From: an uncultured Muribaculaceae bacterium
Lineage (GTDB): Bacteria; Bacteroidota; Bacteroidia; Bacteroidales; Muribaculaceae
Length of the DNA stretch: 64,000 nucleotides
Direction: 5' to 3'
NCBI GenBank assembly: GCA_910578385.1
Contig: CAJTQV010000004.1
Coordinates: 1-64,000 of the forward strand
Of this stretch, positions 33,571 through 43,088 are shown in pieces. Position numbers and translations under genes: made by a program. The first letter of the stretch is position 1, and every line of letters starts with the position of its first letter. The notes below the pieces were generated by a model that did no database searches, had not been told where the DNA came from, and saw only the letters and a list, made by a program, of their open reading frames with translations.

Positions 33571-33707
33571 CTTGATGACATTGCTGTCACCTCATCTTAA
33601 CTTAATGAACAAAAATCTATCTTCTAACTGCATTGTAAACAGCAGCAGGAAGCGGATTGTTCTGAGAAAAGTGCATATTTAACGTTTGTTAACTATTTGG
33701 TAATGCG

Positions 33708-35663
33708 TTATGCGTTTTGGGTCAGCTGTTTAGGTTTTGAAATTTCTTTTAAAATCTCGCATAGCAACATGTCTGTCGTGTATGTTTTGCGGATTTCTCC
33801 ATACACGCGGCGGGCGTAGGGGAGCGATGCCAGATAGAATACCGCACCCAAGGGGAAGAACCATTTCATGATCCGGCGCATTCTCTCCCCTTTGAACGGA
33901 CACAGTATCCATAGCGAGCGGGTCACGGGGTAGCGGTTGAGCGCATCGATAATTCTCGGGTCGCGTGAGTCTGACAGATATGTCACAAGCCTGTCCGTTA
34001 GCGTGCCTATGGCATCGATAGGCTGCGGTTTCCAGTTGCCGCGCCAATAAGCCGCGTATGACTGCCGTGCCGTGTGCCGTGACAACCACGTGCATGTCTC
34101 GTTGTGAAGCTGTTCGGCCATGGCGAGAGCGTGGCCTGTGCTGATGTCGTTGATGACAACCTCTTTGAGAGGGACCTGGCGCGATTCCGGCAAGCCGAGC
34201 CGACGGCGCAGCCATTCCTTGTATAGGTCCGGATTGAATACCGATGAGTCGTTCATGGCCTTGTAGGTCACGAATATGCCGAGCGGCAGCAGAATGAATG
34301 TCGATAGCCACATGCCGACCCATACCACCCAGTGTCCGTCGCGTGCCAGTTTGTAGCCGGTGTTGTCTATGATGTAATACACAAGGAAGAGCAGCACTGA
34401 GATTACAAGCGGGGTGCCGAGTCCACCCTTGCGGATTATGGCACCCAACGGCGCACCGATAAAGAGGAAGATGATACATGCCACCGACAGCGTGAACTTC
34501 TTGATAAGCTCAATCTCATGCCGGCGGTAACGGGCCTTCTCGTCGTGCATCTGGAGGGCGCGGAACTCCATCTCGCTCTTGCGCATCTTCACGGCATTGG
34601 TTGCCGAGGTAAAGGTGGCGTCAATCTGCGAGGAGGTCATGTTGTTCAGGATTGAGTCGAGATTGAGAGGTGCTGCTGAAGCGGCCGGTTCTGCCTGGGC
34701 TTTTTCCTGAGGCGGATCAGAAGAAGGATTGAGGGTGAGAGATGCAGCCATTCCCTTGCCGAGATGAGGGAAAGCACTTGTCTCGAATCCTTTGCGGGTT
34801 TCGTTGCCCAGAGAGTCTATGCGCACTCTCAGCGAGTCGAGGGTCTGGTTCAGTTCGGCCATGTTCTTGCCGACATACTGGTTGCGCATACCACCCTCGT
34901 CGAGGCGGTTGAAGTTGTTGTCGAAAGGAATCAGTACCTCTTTGTCGAGGAATGATTCACGGCGGAAAGGTACGTTTCGGTCAGAGGTCTTCTGTTCACG
35001 CAGGTTTTCAAATTGCTCTCCTTGATAAAGATGCAGATACAGGTACCTGAGGTCTTTGGTGAATGCCAACCGTGCGGAGTCAGCCACAAGGATGGTTGCG
35101 TTGTCGCCACCTTTCGACACGTCATAAATCATGACGTCGCGCAACATGCCGGTATCCTTGTTCTTCGACTTGACATAAAGGTTATAGCCCGGAATCTGGT
35201 CGTAGAACGCACCCTCCGGAATCTCAAGTTCGGGTGACTTCTGTCGTGCGGAGAAGAGAAGTGTCCACATCTTGACCTGCGCCTTCGGGAGCACATCGTT
35301 CTGGAAGAAGAACGCTCCGACAGCTATCATCGAGATGAGGATTATCAGCGGACTCATGGTCTTGACAAGTGGAACGCCGGCAGCCTTGATGGCCGTAAGT
35401 TCCGATTTCTCACCGAGATTGCCGAATGTCATCAGACTCGCCAGCAGAATGGCGAGCGGCAGAGCCATGGGCACCATGCTCACGGCCGCATAGAAAAAAA
35501 GTTCGCCGAGAAGCCCCACCGAGAGTCCCTTGCCCACCAGGTCGTCGATATAACGCCACAGGAACTGCATGAGCACGATGAAGAGCACGATGAAGAATGT
35601 CATCGCGAACAGCGGCAGAAAACTTTTTAATATAAAGAGATATAAGCGTTTGACTACTCTCAT
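33708..35663 (-). CDS. LptF/LptG-family permease
   Basis: A 651-residue YjgP/YjgQ-type protein, part of the ABC-driven complex that moves lipopolysaccharide from the inner membrane to the outer membrane. Three hydrophobic segments occur before residue 130 and three more around 390-470, enclosing a large periplasmic domain. The N-terminal LYLFILKSFLPLFAMTFF is typical. The C-terminus extends past the last core helices with a cytoplasmic-looking part and two further hydrophobic patches, as in other long Bacteroidota members. It is divergent from pta. The partner subunit genes were not found here. Confidence 0.85.
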   Translation of the reverse strand: MRVVKRLYLFILKSFLPLFAMTFFIVLFIVLMQFLWRYIDDLVGKGLSVGLLGELFFYAAVSMVPMALPLAILLASLMTFGNLGEKSELTAIKAAGVPLVKTMSPLIILISMIAVGAFFFQNDVLPKAQVKMWTLLFSARQKSPELEIPEGAFYDQIPGYNLYVKSKNKDTGMLRDVMIYDVSKGGDNATILVADSARLAFTKDLRYLYLHLYQGEQFENLREQKTSDRNVPFRRESFLDKEVLIPFDNNFNRLDEGGMRNQYVGKNMAELNQTLDSLRVRIDSLGNETRKGFETSAFPHLGKGMAASLTLNPSSDPPQEKAQAEPAASAAPLNLDSILNNMTSSQIDATFTSATNAVKMRKSEMEFRALQMHDEKARYRRHEIELIKKFTLSVACIIFLFIGAPLGAIIRKGGLGTPLVISVLLFLVYYIIDNTGYKLARDGHWVVWVGMWLSTFILLPLGIFVTYKAMNDSSVFNPDLYKEWLRRRLGLPESRQVPLKEVVINDISTGHALAMAEQLHNETCTWLSRHTARQSYAAYWRGNWKPQPIDAIGTLTDRLVTYLSDSRDPRIIDALNRYPVTRSLWILCPFKGERMRRIMKWFFPLGAVFYLASLPYARRVYGEIRKTYTTDMLLCEILKEISKPKQLTQNA

Positions 35664-35738
35664 GTCTGTGTCCTGAACGATGCGGGTCGCGTTTTTTGCG
35701 GTCCGTGATTCAAGTTTTGAAATGTAAAGTTAGAAATT

Positions 35739-35771
35739 TTTGGTCAGACACGGAAATTTTTTGTAATTTTG
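35739..35771 (+). promoter_or_regulatory. Promoter for pta-ackA-lgt
   Basis: TTTG (35739-35742), 21 bases and TAATTTTG (35764-35771) fit the Bacteroidota consensus. Transcription would start about 50 bases before the pta ATG. Confidence 0.72.
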
Positions 35772-35827
35772 GGGATTAAATTATAACGAACACTTAAATT
35801 ATCATACAACACTTAAATCATCATACT

Positions 35828-36829
35828 ATGACGTTGTTTGAAAGACTCACCAAGCGCGCACAGGAAAACCGTCGCCGCTTAGTGCTCCCCGAATCGTTGG
35901 AACCGCGCACACTGCAGGCTGCCAACCGTGTTATTGAACTTTCTGTAGCCGACGTGATTTTCGTCGGACATAAGGAAGAGATTCTCGCCAAAGCATTCGA
36001 ACTTGGCCTCCAGCACATCGAGAAGGCATCGTTTGTCAACCCCGATGACACGGAATTTACAGAGACTTACGCAGAACTGTTCAAGAAACTCCGCGAGAAG
36101 AAGGGAGTTACAATCGAGCAGGCTCGCGAACAAGTCAAGAACCCCCTCTACCTCGGCTGCCTCATGATCAAGAACGGCGATGCCGACGCTATGGTTGCCG
36201 GTGCTCTCAGCCCGACTTCCCACGTGCTCCGCGCCGCTTTCCAGGTGCTGAAGACAAAACCGGGTATCTCTGTTGTGAGCGGCGCGTTCATCATGCTGCT
36301 CCCCGAGAACTGCCAGTTCGGCGACAACGGTATGCTCGTCTTCGCAGACTGCGCCGTTGTGCCCGATCCCACTGCCGAGGAACTTGCCCAGATTGCAGTC
36401 GCAACCGCCCGCACCACCCGCGACATCGCAGGTCTCGAACCCCGTGTGGCAATGTGCAGCTTCTCGACCAAGGGCAGCGCAAGCCATGAGCGTATCGACA
36501 AGGTTGTCGAGGCTACCAAGCTCGCTCACGAGATGGATCCCGAGCTCCTGCTCGACGGCGAACTCCAATCAGATGCAGCCATCGTGCCCGCCGTGGGTCA
36601 GATGAAGGCTCCCGGAAGCCCCGTCGCCGGCCGTGCCAACACACTCATCTTCCCCTCGCTCGAAGTCGGCAACATCGCTTACAAGCTCGTGCAGCGTCTC
36701 GCCGGTGCAGGTGCAGTCGGCCCGATTCTCCAGGGTCTCGCAGCTCCTGTCAACGACCTCTCGCGCGGTGCGACGGTAGATGACATCGTCAACACTATCA
36801 TCGTGACCTGCAACCAGGCAATCCATTAA
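35828..36829 (+). CDS. pta: Phosphate acetyltransferase
   Basis: A 333-residue PTA_PTB domain enzyme exchanging acetyl-CoA and acetyl phosphate, the short form lacking the N-terminal DRTGG and P-loop domains of E. coli Pta. Family stretches include DADAMVAGALSPTSHVLRAA, SFSTKGSASHERIDKV, LLDGELQSDAAIVP and GRANTLIFPSLEVGNIAYKL. It lies 19 bases before ackA, forming the usual acetate-producing ATP-generating pair. Confidence 0.96.
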   Translation: MTLFERLTKRAQENRRRLVLPESLEPRTLQAANRVIELSVADVIFVGHKEEILAKAFELGLQHIEKASFVNPDDTEFTETYAELFKKLREKKGVTIEQAREQVKNPLYLGCLMIKNGDADAMVAGALSPTSHVLRAAFQVLKTKPGISVVSGAFIMLLPENCQFGDNGMLVFADCAVVPDPTAEELAQIAVATARTTRDIAGLEPRVAMCSFSTKGSASHERIDKVVEATKLAHEMDPELLLDGELQSDAAIVPAVGQMKAPGSPVAGRANTLIFPSLEVGNIAYKLVQRLAGAGAVGPILQGLAAPVNDLSRGATVDDIVNTIIVTCNQAIH

Positions 36830-36848
36830 TCAGCAGCAATCAACAACA

Positions 36849-38051
36849 ATGAAGATATTAGTTCTCAACAACGGCAGCTCAAGCGTGAAGTACAAGCTCA
36901 TTGACAGCTGCACCAACGACGTGCTCGCAGAGGGCGGCGTCGAAAAAATCGGTCTTCCCGATTCTTTCCTCAAGTTCAAACTGGCCGACGGTTCCAAAGA
37001 GACGGTCAAGGTCTCCATGCCCGACCACAAGGAGGCAATCCGTCAGGTGTTCAAGGTGCTCACAGACCCAGAGAAGGGTGTGATCAAGAGCCTCGACGAG
37101 ATTGATGCCGTGGGTCACCGCGTGGTGCATGGCATGGAATACTTCAACAAGTCCGTGCTCATCACCCCTGAGGTTATCGAGAAGGTCAAGGAGTGCTATC
37201 CTGTGGCACCCCTCCACAACCCGGCTAACATCATCGGCATCGAGGCAATACTCGACCTGCTTCCCGGCGTTCCCCAGGTGGGCGTGTTCGACACAGCTTT
37301 CCATCAGACCATGCCGGCAGAGGCTTACATGTACGCTCTGCCTTATGAGGCTTATGAGAAGTACGGTATCCGCCGCTACGGTTTCCATGGAACGAGCCAC
37401 CGTTATGTGTCGGCCCGTGCCTGCGAGTTCCTCGGCCTCGACCCAGCCAAGACAAAGCTCATCACCTGCCACATCGGCAACGGCGGCAGCATCACGGCCG
37501 TACGCGACGGCAAGAGCATCGATACCTCGATGGGTCTCACCCCGACCGAGGGTCTGATGATGGGTACACGTGTAGGTGACGTTGATCCGGGTGCCCTCGT
37601 GTATCTCATGGAGCGCACAGGTCTCGACGCAGCCGGTCTCTCTAAGCTCATCAACAAGGAGAGCGGTGTGCTCGGTGTGAGCGGCATCTCCAACGACATG
37701 CGCGACATCGAGAAAGGTATCGAGGAGGGTAACGCACGTGCACGCCTCACGATGGACATGTACGAGTACCGCATCCTCAAATACATCGGCGCATACGCGG
37801 CCGTGCTCGACGGCGTCGACGTGATTGTCTTCACCGGTGGTGTGGGCGAGAACCAGACCGGTACCCGCGAGAAAATCTGTCGTCACCTCAACTATCTTGG
37901 CGTGACATTCGACGCCGAGGCCAACAAGGTGCGCGGTGAGGAGATTGTCATCTCAGGCGCTGACTCGAAGGTGAAGGTTGTTGTCATCCCCACCGACGAG
38001 GAGCTCATGATCGCACGCGACACTGCTGAAATAGTCGGAGACAAATGCTGA
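36849..38051 (+). CDS. ackA: Acetate kinase
   Basis: A 400-residue ASKHA-fold kinase making ATP and acetate from acetyl phosphate. Signatures are VLNNGSSSVKYKL at the start, FHGTSHRYVS, CHIGNGGSITAVRDGKS and VIVFTGGVGENQ. It overlaps the lgt start by 7 bases, so lgt is probably translated from the same message. Confidence 0.97.
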   Translation: MKILVLNNGSSSVKYKLIDSCTNDVLAEGGVEKIGLPDSFLKFKLADGSKETVKVSMPDHKEAIRQVFKVLTDPEKGVIKSLDEIDAVGHRVVHGMEYFNKSVLITPEVIEKVKECYPVAPLHNPANIIGIEAILDLLPGVPQVGVFDTAFHQTMPAEAYMYALPYEAYEKYGIRRYGFHGTSHRYVSARACEFLGLDPAKTKLITCHIGNGGSITAVRDGKSIDTSMGLTPTEGLMMGTRVGDVDPGALVYLMERTGLDAAGLSKLINKESGVLGVSGISNDMRDIEKGIEEGNARARLTMDMYEYRILKYIGAYAAVLDGVDVIVFTGGVGENQTGTREKICRHLNYLGVTFDAEANKVRGEEIVISGADSKVKVVVIPTDEELMIARDTAEIVGDKC

Positions 38052-38887
38052 GCGCCATAGTCTGGAATGCCGATCCGGTGCTGTTCTCGTTCGGACCTCT
38101 CGCCGTCAGGTGGTATGGTCTGGCGTTTGCTATCGGCTTCACGGTCGGCTACTCGATTGTGGCTCGAATGTTCAAGCATGAGGGAGCTCCGGAACGCTGG
38201 CTCGGCATACTGCTGGCCTATGTTGTGGTGGCTACGCTCGTCGGAGCGCGTCTCGGTCATGTATTCTTCTACGAATGGGACTACTATTCGGCTCATCCGG
38301 AGAAAATCCTGCGGATATGGGAGGGCGGTCTCGCCAGCCATGGCGGCACGATAGCCATCATCATCGCTCTCTTCATCTGGTCATGGTGCGTGAGCCACAA
38401 GCCGGCGTCGTGGGTGTTCGACAAGATAGTCGTCGCCATCGCGTTGGTCGGGGGGCTTATCCGCCTCGGCAACCTGATGAACAGTGAGATATACGGAGGC
38501 CCGACCGACATGCCGTGGGGATTCATCTTCGTGCGCGACGGTCAGACTGTTCCGGCACATCCCACGCAGATTTACGAGGCGTTATGTTACTTCGCGCTCT
38601 TCGCGCTGCTGATGTGGATGTACTGGAAGAAGAATGCCCAGGAGCGCCCCTGGCTCATAACCGGAGTGTTCTTCCTCGGCATCTTCGTGCCGAGGTTCCT
38701 GATAGAATACGTCAAGAACGTCCAGGTTGAATCCGAATACCAGATGATAGCCACCTACGGCATGAACTTAGGCCAGATGCTGAGCATCCCCTTCATCCTG
38801 ATAGGAATCGGTCTTATAATCTGGGCCATGACCCATCCGCGAGAGCACTTCGACTTCCCCAACCGCTTCGCCGACGAAAAGAAATAA
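38045..38887 (+). CDS. lgt: Prolipoprotein diacylglyceryl transferase
   Basis: A 280-residue inner-membrane enzyme with about seven helices, which attaches diacylglycerol to lipobox cysteines such as that of the protein at 17061-17747. The signature region GGLIRLGNLMNSEIYGGPT and the EGGLASHGG and VPAHPTQIYEAL stretches are clear. It overlaps ackA. Confidence 0.95.
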   Translation: MLSAIVWNADPVLFSFGPLAVRWYGLAFAIGFTVGYSIVARMFKHEGAPERWLGILLAYVVVATLVGARLGHVFFYEWDYYSAHPEKILRIWEGGLASHGGTIAIIIALFIWSWCVSHKPASWVFDKIVVAIALVGGLIRLGNLMNSEIYGGPTDMPWGFIFVRDGQTVPAHPTQIYEALCYFALFALLMWMYWKKNAQERPWLITGVFFLGIFVPRFLIEYVKNVQVESEYQMIATYGMNLGQMLSIPFILIGIGLIIWAMTHPREHFDFPNRFADEKK

Positions 38888-38929
38888 CCCGACCGGATAG
38901 TAATCCTCCGGATTGCGTGTATCTTATTA

Positions 38930-38965
38930 AAGCCTCCGGCTTGCATCTTCGCAAGCCGGAGGCTT
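38930..38965 (+). terminator. Terminator of pta-ackA-lgt
   Basis: A 15-bp perfect stem (arm AAGCCTCCGGCTTGC, loop ATCTTC), 43 bases after the lgt stop. The following bases are only moderately T-rich. Confidence 0.75.
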
Positions 38966-38992
38966 GCGTTTACGTTTGCGTTCCGATTGGTA

Positions 38993-39024
38993 TTTGCTGA
39001 AGTTGAATTTATTTATTATATTTG
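38993..39024 (+). promoter_or_regulatory. Consensus promoter for the Rpn-type gene
   Basis: TTTG (38993-38996), a 20-base spacer and TATATTTG (39017-39024) match the consensus. It overlaps a possible TTG start at 39022 and so points to the ATG at 39088 as the true start. Confidence 0.82.
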
Positions 39025-39087
39025 CCAAAGGTTGGAGAAGAGCGATATTTTCCACCTGTCCGGTTGTTTTATTTTAAAGTCACGGCT

Positions 39088-39978
39088 ATGGAAAAACAGA
39101 TAAGATTCGATTGGGCGATGAAGCGGATGCTCCGCGACAAGGCCAATTTCGGAGTACTTGAAGGACTGATGACCTCCCTTCTGGGTCATCCCATCAAGAT
39201 TGACCGTATTCTCGAAAGCGAGAGCAATCAGGAAAATGCTGAGAACAAGTCCAACCGTGTTGATATCCTGGCCGAGAATTCATTAGGTCAGAAGATACTT
39301 ATCGAAGTCCAGAACCAGAGCGAGGATTCGTACTTCCACCGTATGCTCTTCGGTACGTCCCGTCTTATCAGTGAGTATCTGAAGCGTGGGGAACCGTATG
39401 AAAAAGTGACAAAGGTTTACTCGGTCAATATTGTTTACTTTGATCTCGGCGAGGGAGATGACTATGTATATGTCGGCAAGACCGAATTCCATGGTTTGCA
39501 CAAGGGGGATCTGCTCACTCTTCCGGCAAGATGGCGCCGCAGGCATGGAGTGGACTCAATAAGTGACATATATCCTGAATACTATATTCTTAAGGCCAAC
39601 GATTTCGACAGATGGTCAAAGACTCCTATTGATCAGTGGATGTATTTCCTGTCACAGGGTGTGGTGCACGAGGGTTCGGATGCTCCCGGTCTCGACGAGG
39701 TTCGTGAGAAGTTGCGCGTTGACAACCTGAGCAAAGAAGAGCGCAACGACTACTACAAGTATCTTGACAGAATGATCAGCATGCACGACGTTGTTGAGAC
39801 GGCCCGCGAGGATGGACTTGATGCAGGTCGCAGGGAAGGCATGGAGGAAGGTCTTAAGAAGGGACTAAAGGAGGGCTTGAGAATATCCGCGCAGAAGATG
39901 ATAGCAGCCGGTATTCCTGCAGACGAGGTCGCCAGAATCCTCGGCGTGGAACTCAACGATATATTATCCATTGATTAA
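39088..39978 (+). CDS. Rpn-family PD-(D/E)XK nuclease
   Basis: A 296-residue protein of the Rpn/PD-(D/E)XK 'transposase-like' family, related to recombination-promoting nucleases. The catalytic pattern is D59 ... E73-x-Q75 (RVDILAEN, LIEVQNQ). The C-terminal third has a helical Glu/Gly/Lys stretch (EGMEEGLKKGLKEGLRIS) and a final helix pair ADEVARILGVELNDIL common to these proteins. It has its own consensus promoter and stands alone. Family members are accessory and variable in copy number. The DNA target is unknown. Confidence 0.85.
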   Translation: MEKQIRFDWAMKRMLRDKANFGVLEGLMTSLLGHPIKIDRILESESNQENAENKSNRVDILAENSLGQKILIEVQNQSEDSYFHRMLFGTSRLISEYLKRGEPYEKVTKVYSVNIVYFDLGEGDDYVYVGKTEFHGLHKGDLLTLPARWRRRHGVDSISDIYPEYYILKANDFDRWSKTPIDQWMYFLSQGVVHEGSDAPGLDEVREKLRVDNLSKEERNDYYKYLDRMISMHDVVETAREDGLDAGRREGMEEGLKKGLKEGLRISAQKMIAAGIPADEVARILGVELNDILSID

Positions 39979-40149
39979 ATAATCAGAAATATAAGGTAAA
40001 GGTTCTGACAAGACAGTAATCTCCTTTGACTCCAATATACAATAGTTCGATAAATTTAGATTGGCGAACTATTGTATTATAGGAAAGATACAGCATCAGT
40101 TTGACTGATAATTTTGTGCGTAAGGTATTGTTATTGATAGCCTCGAAAG

Positions 40150-41751
40150 CTATTCCGTCACTTTCCATGAGCCTCCGTTAGATGGCCCTATATGCTGGAG
40201 TTTGCCTTCTTTGACAAGTGCATCGAGGCGACGCTGAACGCTGCTCTTGGTAATGCCAAGCATACGACTTAAGGAATCCATCGATAATGTCGGAGTATTT
40301 CGTAAGGCATTAATAATGTTTTTTTTCTCTGCGTCTTTAGTCTGGTTTTGTATCGGTATTGTATCGGTTTGTATCGGTTTTAAATTGTTTTGTATCGGAT
40401 TTATATCGGTTTCTTCTGATTTACGAATGGTTTTATTTCGGTTTGCATCGGTATCATTGATATCCTCGATGCATTCAGCACCATATAATTTGAGCATGGC
40501 ACCGACATCTTGTTTATTGCCGTTATTGGAGAGGGTCAGGATTGTGCGGTCAACACCGTTTTTATGTATCTCTTCCAAGATGGCAGGCGTGTGAAAGACT
40601 TTCTCCCATACTGTACAGACTTCATTCAATCCACTTCCTGCTCGCTCTCCAAAATCAACCAGTGAGAACATTTTCAGCATTACTCCATTACGGGGATCGG
40701 ATATACCCCCATCAATTGCTTCTTTGATGGAAATGCGTAAACTCCCCGGATTCGATAATTTGTAACCTTCCTCTGATTTTTGTACTACTAATCCTTGACG
40801 ACCATAGAAATCGGCATGAACTACAGCGTTAGTAAGGGCCTCGCGTAGTAACTTATGTAATGGTGTATCGTCCTCACGCTGATTTCCTATCAAAACAAAT
40901 GGAGTCTTAAGTCCCTGTTGCATACGGCGTAGGGCTTCGACAACAAAGTCAAATATATTTCCGCTCCAGTCGCCAGAGGTAGATACTATGCGGTCTGTCC
41001 ATCGGGTTACGCCCAGCGAGCGATTCTCCTGATAATCCAAAAAATAATTTGGAAACTCTCGTGTAATCTCATATTCATATCCAAACATCAGCAATCCGGC
41101 TGCTGTTGGGTGATACTTGCCATCGTCGCCAATTCCGATGGCTCCGATCTTGCGCATAAAGATTTCATCCTCTTCATTGTTCCAAAGATGGTTTGGATGC
41201 TTTGAGCGGAAGAAGTTGCGATAGCCCTTTACCGTATTCATACAGAATACTGACATGTCCATTTTTTCAAGTACTTTTGTATCCTGTGTCACGGCTGAAG
41301 CATCCCGGAACATCGAAGCCATTTCATCCACTGAACAATGGTAGTCGCCTTCATGATTACGACGGTATGTGCCGGACTTTGGATCCGAACCAACAAAAAC
41401 AGGCTTGGCTCTTCGCTCGGCTCTTGGTATGCGCACAACAAGAATTGGGTTCCCTTCAAATACTTCTTCTGTGACCATCTGCTCCGTGACAATATTTGCA
41501 CTTATTTTCTGACGGTTGTTAACCATGTTCCAAAAATCTTTGCGGAGTTTGGAAATAGCTATACCATTTTCGGAATGCAGTGTCCCATCTGGATTTTCCT
41601 TTACACCAAGCAAAATCACACCTCCATCAGTATTTGCAAAAGCGGAATAGGTCTCCCAGAATGAACCCGGGAAACCACCCTTGGCAGATTTCGCTTCCAA
41701 CTGATTGTGCTCACGGTAGTTGGAGAGGGATTCGATATCAAAATTTGTCAT
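40150..41751 (-). CDS. AlbA_2/Schlafen-type regulator with HATPase-like domain
   Basis: A 533-residue protein. Residues about 15-150 form an AlbA_2 (Schlafen AAA_4-like) nucleic-acid-binding domain (HNQLEAKSAKGGFPGSFWETYSAFANTDGG). The middle holds the HATPase_c_4-like stretch (LREALTNAVVHADFYGRQG ... FGERAGSGLNEV, about 300-380). A low-complexity linker (about 440-475) repeats P-I-Q. A C-terminal winged helix (LSMDSLSRMLGITKSSVQRRLDAL) ends the protein. Such proteins are called putative transcription regulators or helicase-like proteins, often in mobile or defence contexts; here the neighbours are housekeeping genes plus an Rpn-type nuclease. Confidence 0.82.
   Translation of the reverse strand: MTNFDIESLSNYREHNQLEAKSAKGGFPGSFWETYSAFANTDGGVILLGVKENPDGTLHSENGIAISKLRKDFWNMVNNRQKISANIVTEQMVTEEVFEGNPILVVRIPRAERRAKPVFVGSDPKSGTYRRNHEGDYHCSVDEMASMFRDASAVTQDTKVLEKMDMSVFCMNTVKGYRNFFRSKHPNHLWNNEEDEIFMRKIGAIGIGDDGKYHPTAAGLLMFGYEYEITREFPNYFLDYQENRSLGVTRWTDRIVSTSGDWSGNIFDFVVEALRRMQQGLKTPFVLIGNQREDDTPLHKLLREALTNAVVHADFYGRQGLVVQKSEEGYKLSNPGSLRISIKEAIDGGISDPRNGVMLKMFSLVDFGERAGSGLNEVCTVWEKVFHTPAILEEIHKNGVDRTILTLSNNGNKQDVGAMLKLYGAECIEDINDTDANRNKTIRKSEETDINPIQNNLKPIQTDTIPIQNQTKDAEKKNIINALRNTPTLSMDSLSRMLGITKSSVQRRLDALVKEGKLQHIGPSNGGSWKVTE
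40351..40409. repeat. TATCGG-containing short repeats in the regulator gene
   Basis: TATCGG occurs at 40351, 40362, 40372, 40393 and 40404 with spacings of 10, 11 or 21 bases, encoding the repeated Pro-Ile-Gln linker on the minus strand. Slippage could change the linker length. Confidence 0.75.
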
Positions 41752-41829
41752 ACGGTTGTCGAGCAGTGTGCAAAATGAAAAATCGCTGAGATTTGATTTT
41801 GTTGGCCTGTTGCTTATTTTGAACGAATA

Positions 41830-43041
41830 TTACGACAGGAGGGCGAGGGCGCGGCGGAGGGCGGCGATGAAGGCGTCGGCCTCTTCGCGGGTGTTGTACA
41901 CGGCGAAGGAGGCGCGGACCGTGCCGGGTACGCCGAGCCTCTGCATCAGCGGCTGGGCGCAGTGGTGCCCCGTGCGGACTGCCACTCCCAACCGGTCGAG
42001 AAGCATCCCCAAGTCGTAGTTGTGGATGTTGCCGACGTTGAACGATATTACCGCCGATTTGTGCGGCGCGGTGCCATAGATCTTCAGCCCTTCGATTTCC
42101 TCAAGTTTCGCGGTGGTGTAGTCGAGCAGTTCCCGTTCGTGTGCCTCGATGTTGTCGAGACCCACACGCCCTATGAAGTCAAGAGCCTTCGAGAAGGCCG
42201 CGATGTCGATGAAGTCGGGCGTACCGGCCTCGAACTTGAAGGGAAGGTCGGCGTAGGTGGTATGTGCGAAAGTGACATGCTTTATCATCTCGCCACCACC
42301 TTGATAGGGAGGCATCTCCTCCAGCAGTGAGCGACGGCCATAAAGCACGCCCACACCGGTAGGGCCATACATCTTGTGCGATGAGAAGACGTAGAAGTCG
42401 CAGTCAAGGTCGCGCACATCAATCCGGAGATGCGGCGAAGCCTGCGCTCCATCTATCAGCACCGGCACCCCGTGGCTGTGGGCAATGGCTGTCATCTCCT
42501 TGACCGGGTTGACAGTGCCAAGAACATTGCTCACATGGCAGAACGCGGCCATCACCGTGCGCCCGTTGAAGAGCGAACGGTACTGGTCCATGTCCAGTTC
42601 TCCGCGCTCGTTTATCTCTACAACGCGGATCTTTATGTCGGCGTGACGGCGCAGGAGTTGCCATGGCACAATGTTGGCATGATGCTCCATCACGGTGAGG
42701 ATAATCTCGTCGCCGTCGCGGAAACGCGAACCGTATGAGGCGGCCACAAGATTGATTGCCTCGGTCGTACCTCGTGTGAAGATTATCTCCTCAGGTTCCG
42801 CTGCATTGACAAATTCCTGCACGCGTCGGCGCGTATGCTCCTGAAGGTCGGTGGCCTCCTGCGACAGGCTGTGTACACCACGGTGCACGTTGGCCTTGGT
42901 GTTCTCATACAGACGCACAATCTCATCTACAACTTCGGCCGGGGTCTGCGAGGTGGCCGTGTTGTCAAGATAAACCAGCGGACGGCCGTTGACCTCGCGC
43001 CCGAGTATGGGGAATTCCCCGCGAATCTTCTCTACATCCAT
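41830..43041 (-). CDS. sufS: Cysteine desulfurase SufS
   Basis: A 403-residue group II PLP-dependent desulfurase supplying sulfur for iron-sulfur clusters. The PLP lysine is in SSHKMYGPTGVGVLYG and the active-site cysteine in AVRTGHHCAQPLMQRLG. It follows sufC and sufD on the same strand, 47 bases after sufD. Confidence 0.95.
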   Translation of the reverse strand: MDVEKIRGEFPILGREVNGRPLVYLDNTATSQTPAEVVDEIVRLYENTKANVHRGVHSLSQEATDLQEHTRRRVQEFVNAAEPEEIIFTRGTTEAINLVAASYGSRFRDGDEIILTVMEHHANIVPWQLLRRHADIKIRVVEINERGELDMDQYRSLFNGRTVMAAFCHVSNVLGTVNPVKEMTAIAHSHGVPVLIDGAQASPHLRIDVRDLDCDFYVFSSHKMYGPTGVGVLYGRRSLLEEMPPYQGGGEMIKHVTFAHTTYADLPFKFEAGTPDFIDIAAFSKALDFIGRVGLDNIEAHERELLDYTTAKLEEIEGLKIYGTAPHKSAVISFNVGNIHNYDLGMLLDRLGVAVRTGHHCAQPLMQRLGVPGTVRASFAVYNTREEADAFIAALRRALALLS

Positions 43042-43088
43042 CTTTTACATTTTTAACAGCACCTTGCGGTGTGTGGTGCTATTTGGTG

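Noticed and set aside
36879..37886. 335-codon minus-strand ORF opposite ackA
   Set aside because: Shadow of a confirmed acetate kinase; composition is that of a complement frame.
39022..39087. Longer N-terminus for the Rpn-type gene from a TTG at 39022
   Set aside because: That start lies inside a consensus -7 element, and the family N-terminus begins at the ATG at 39088.
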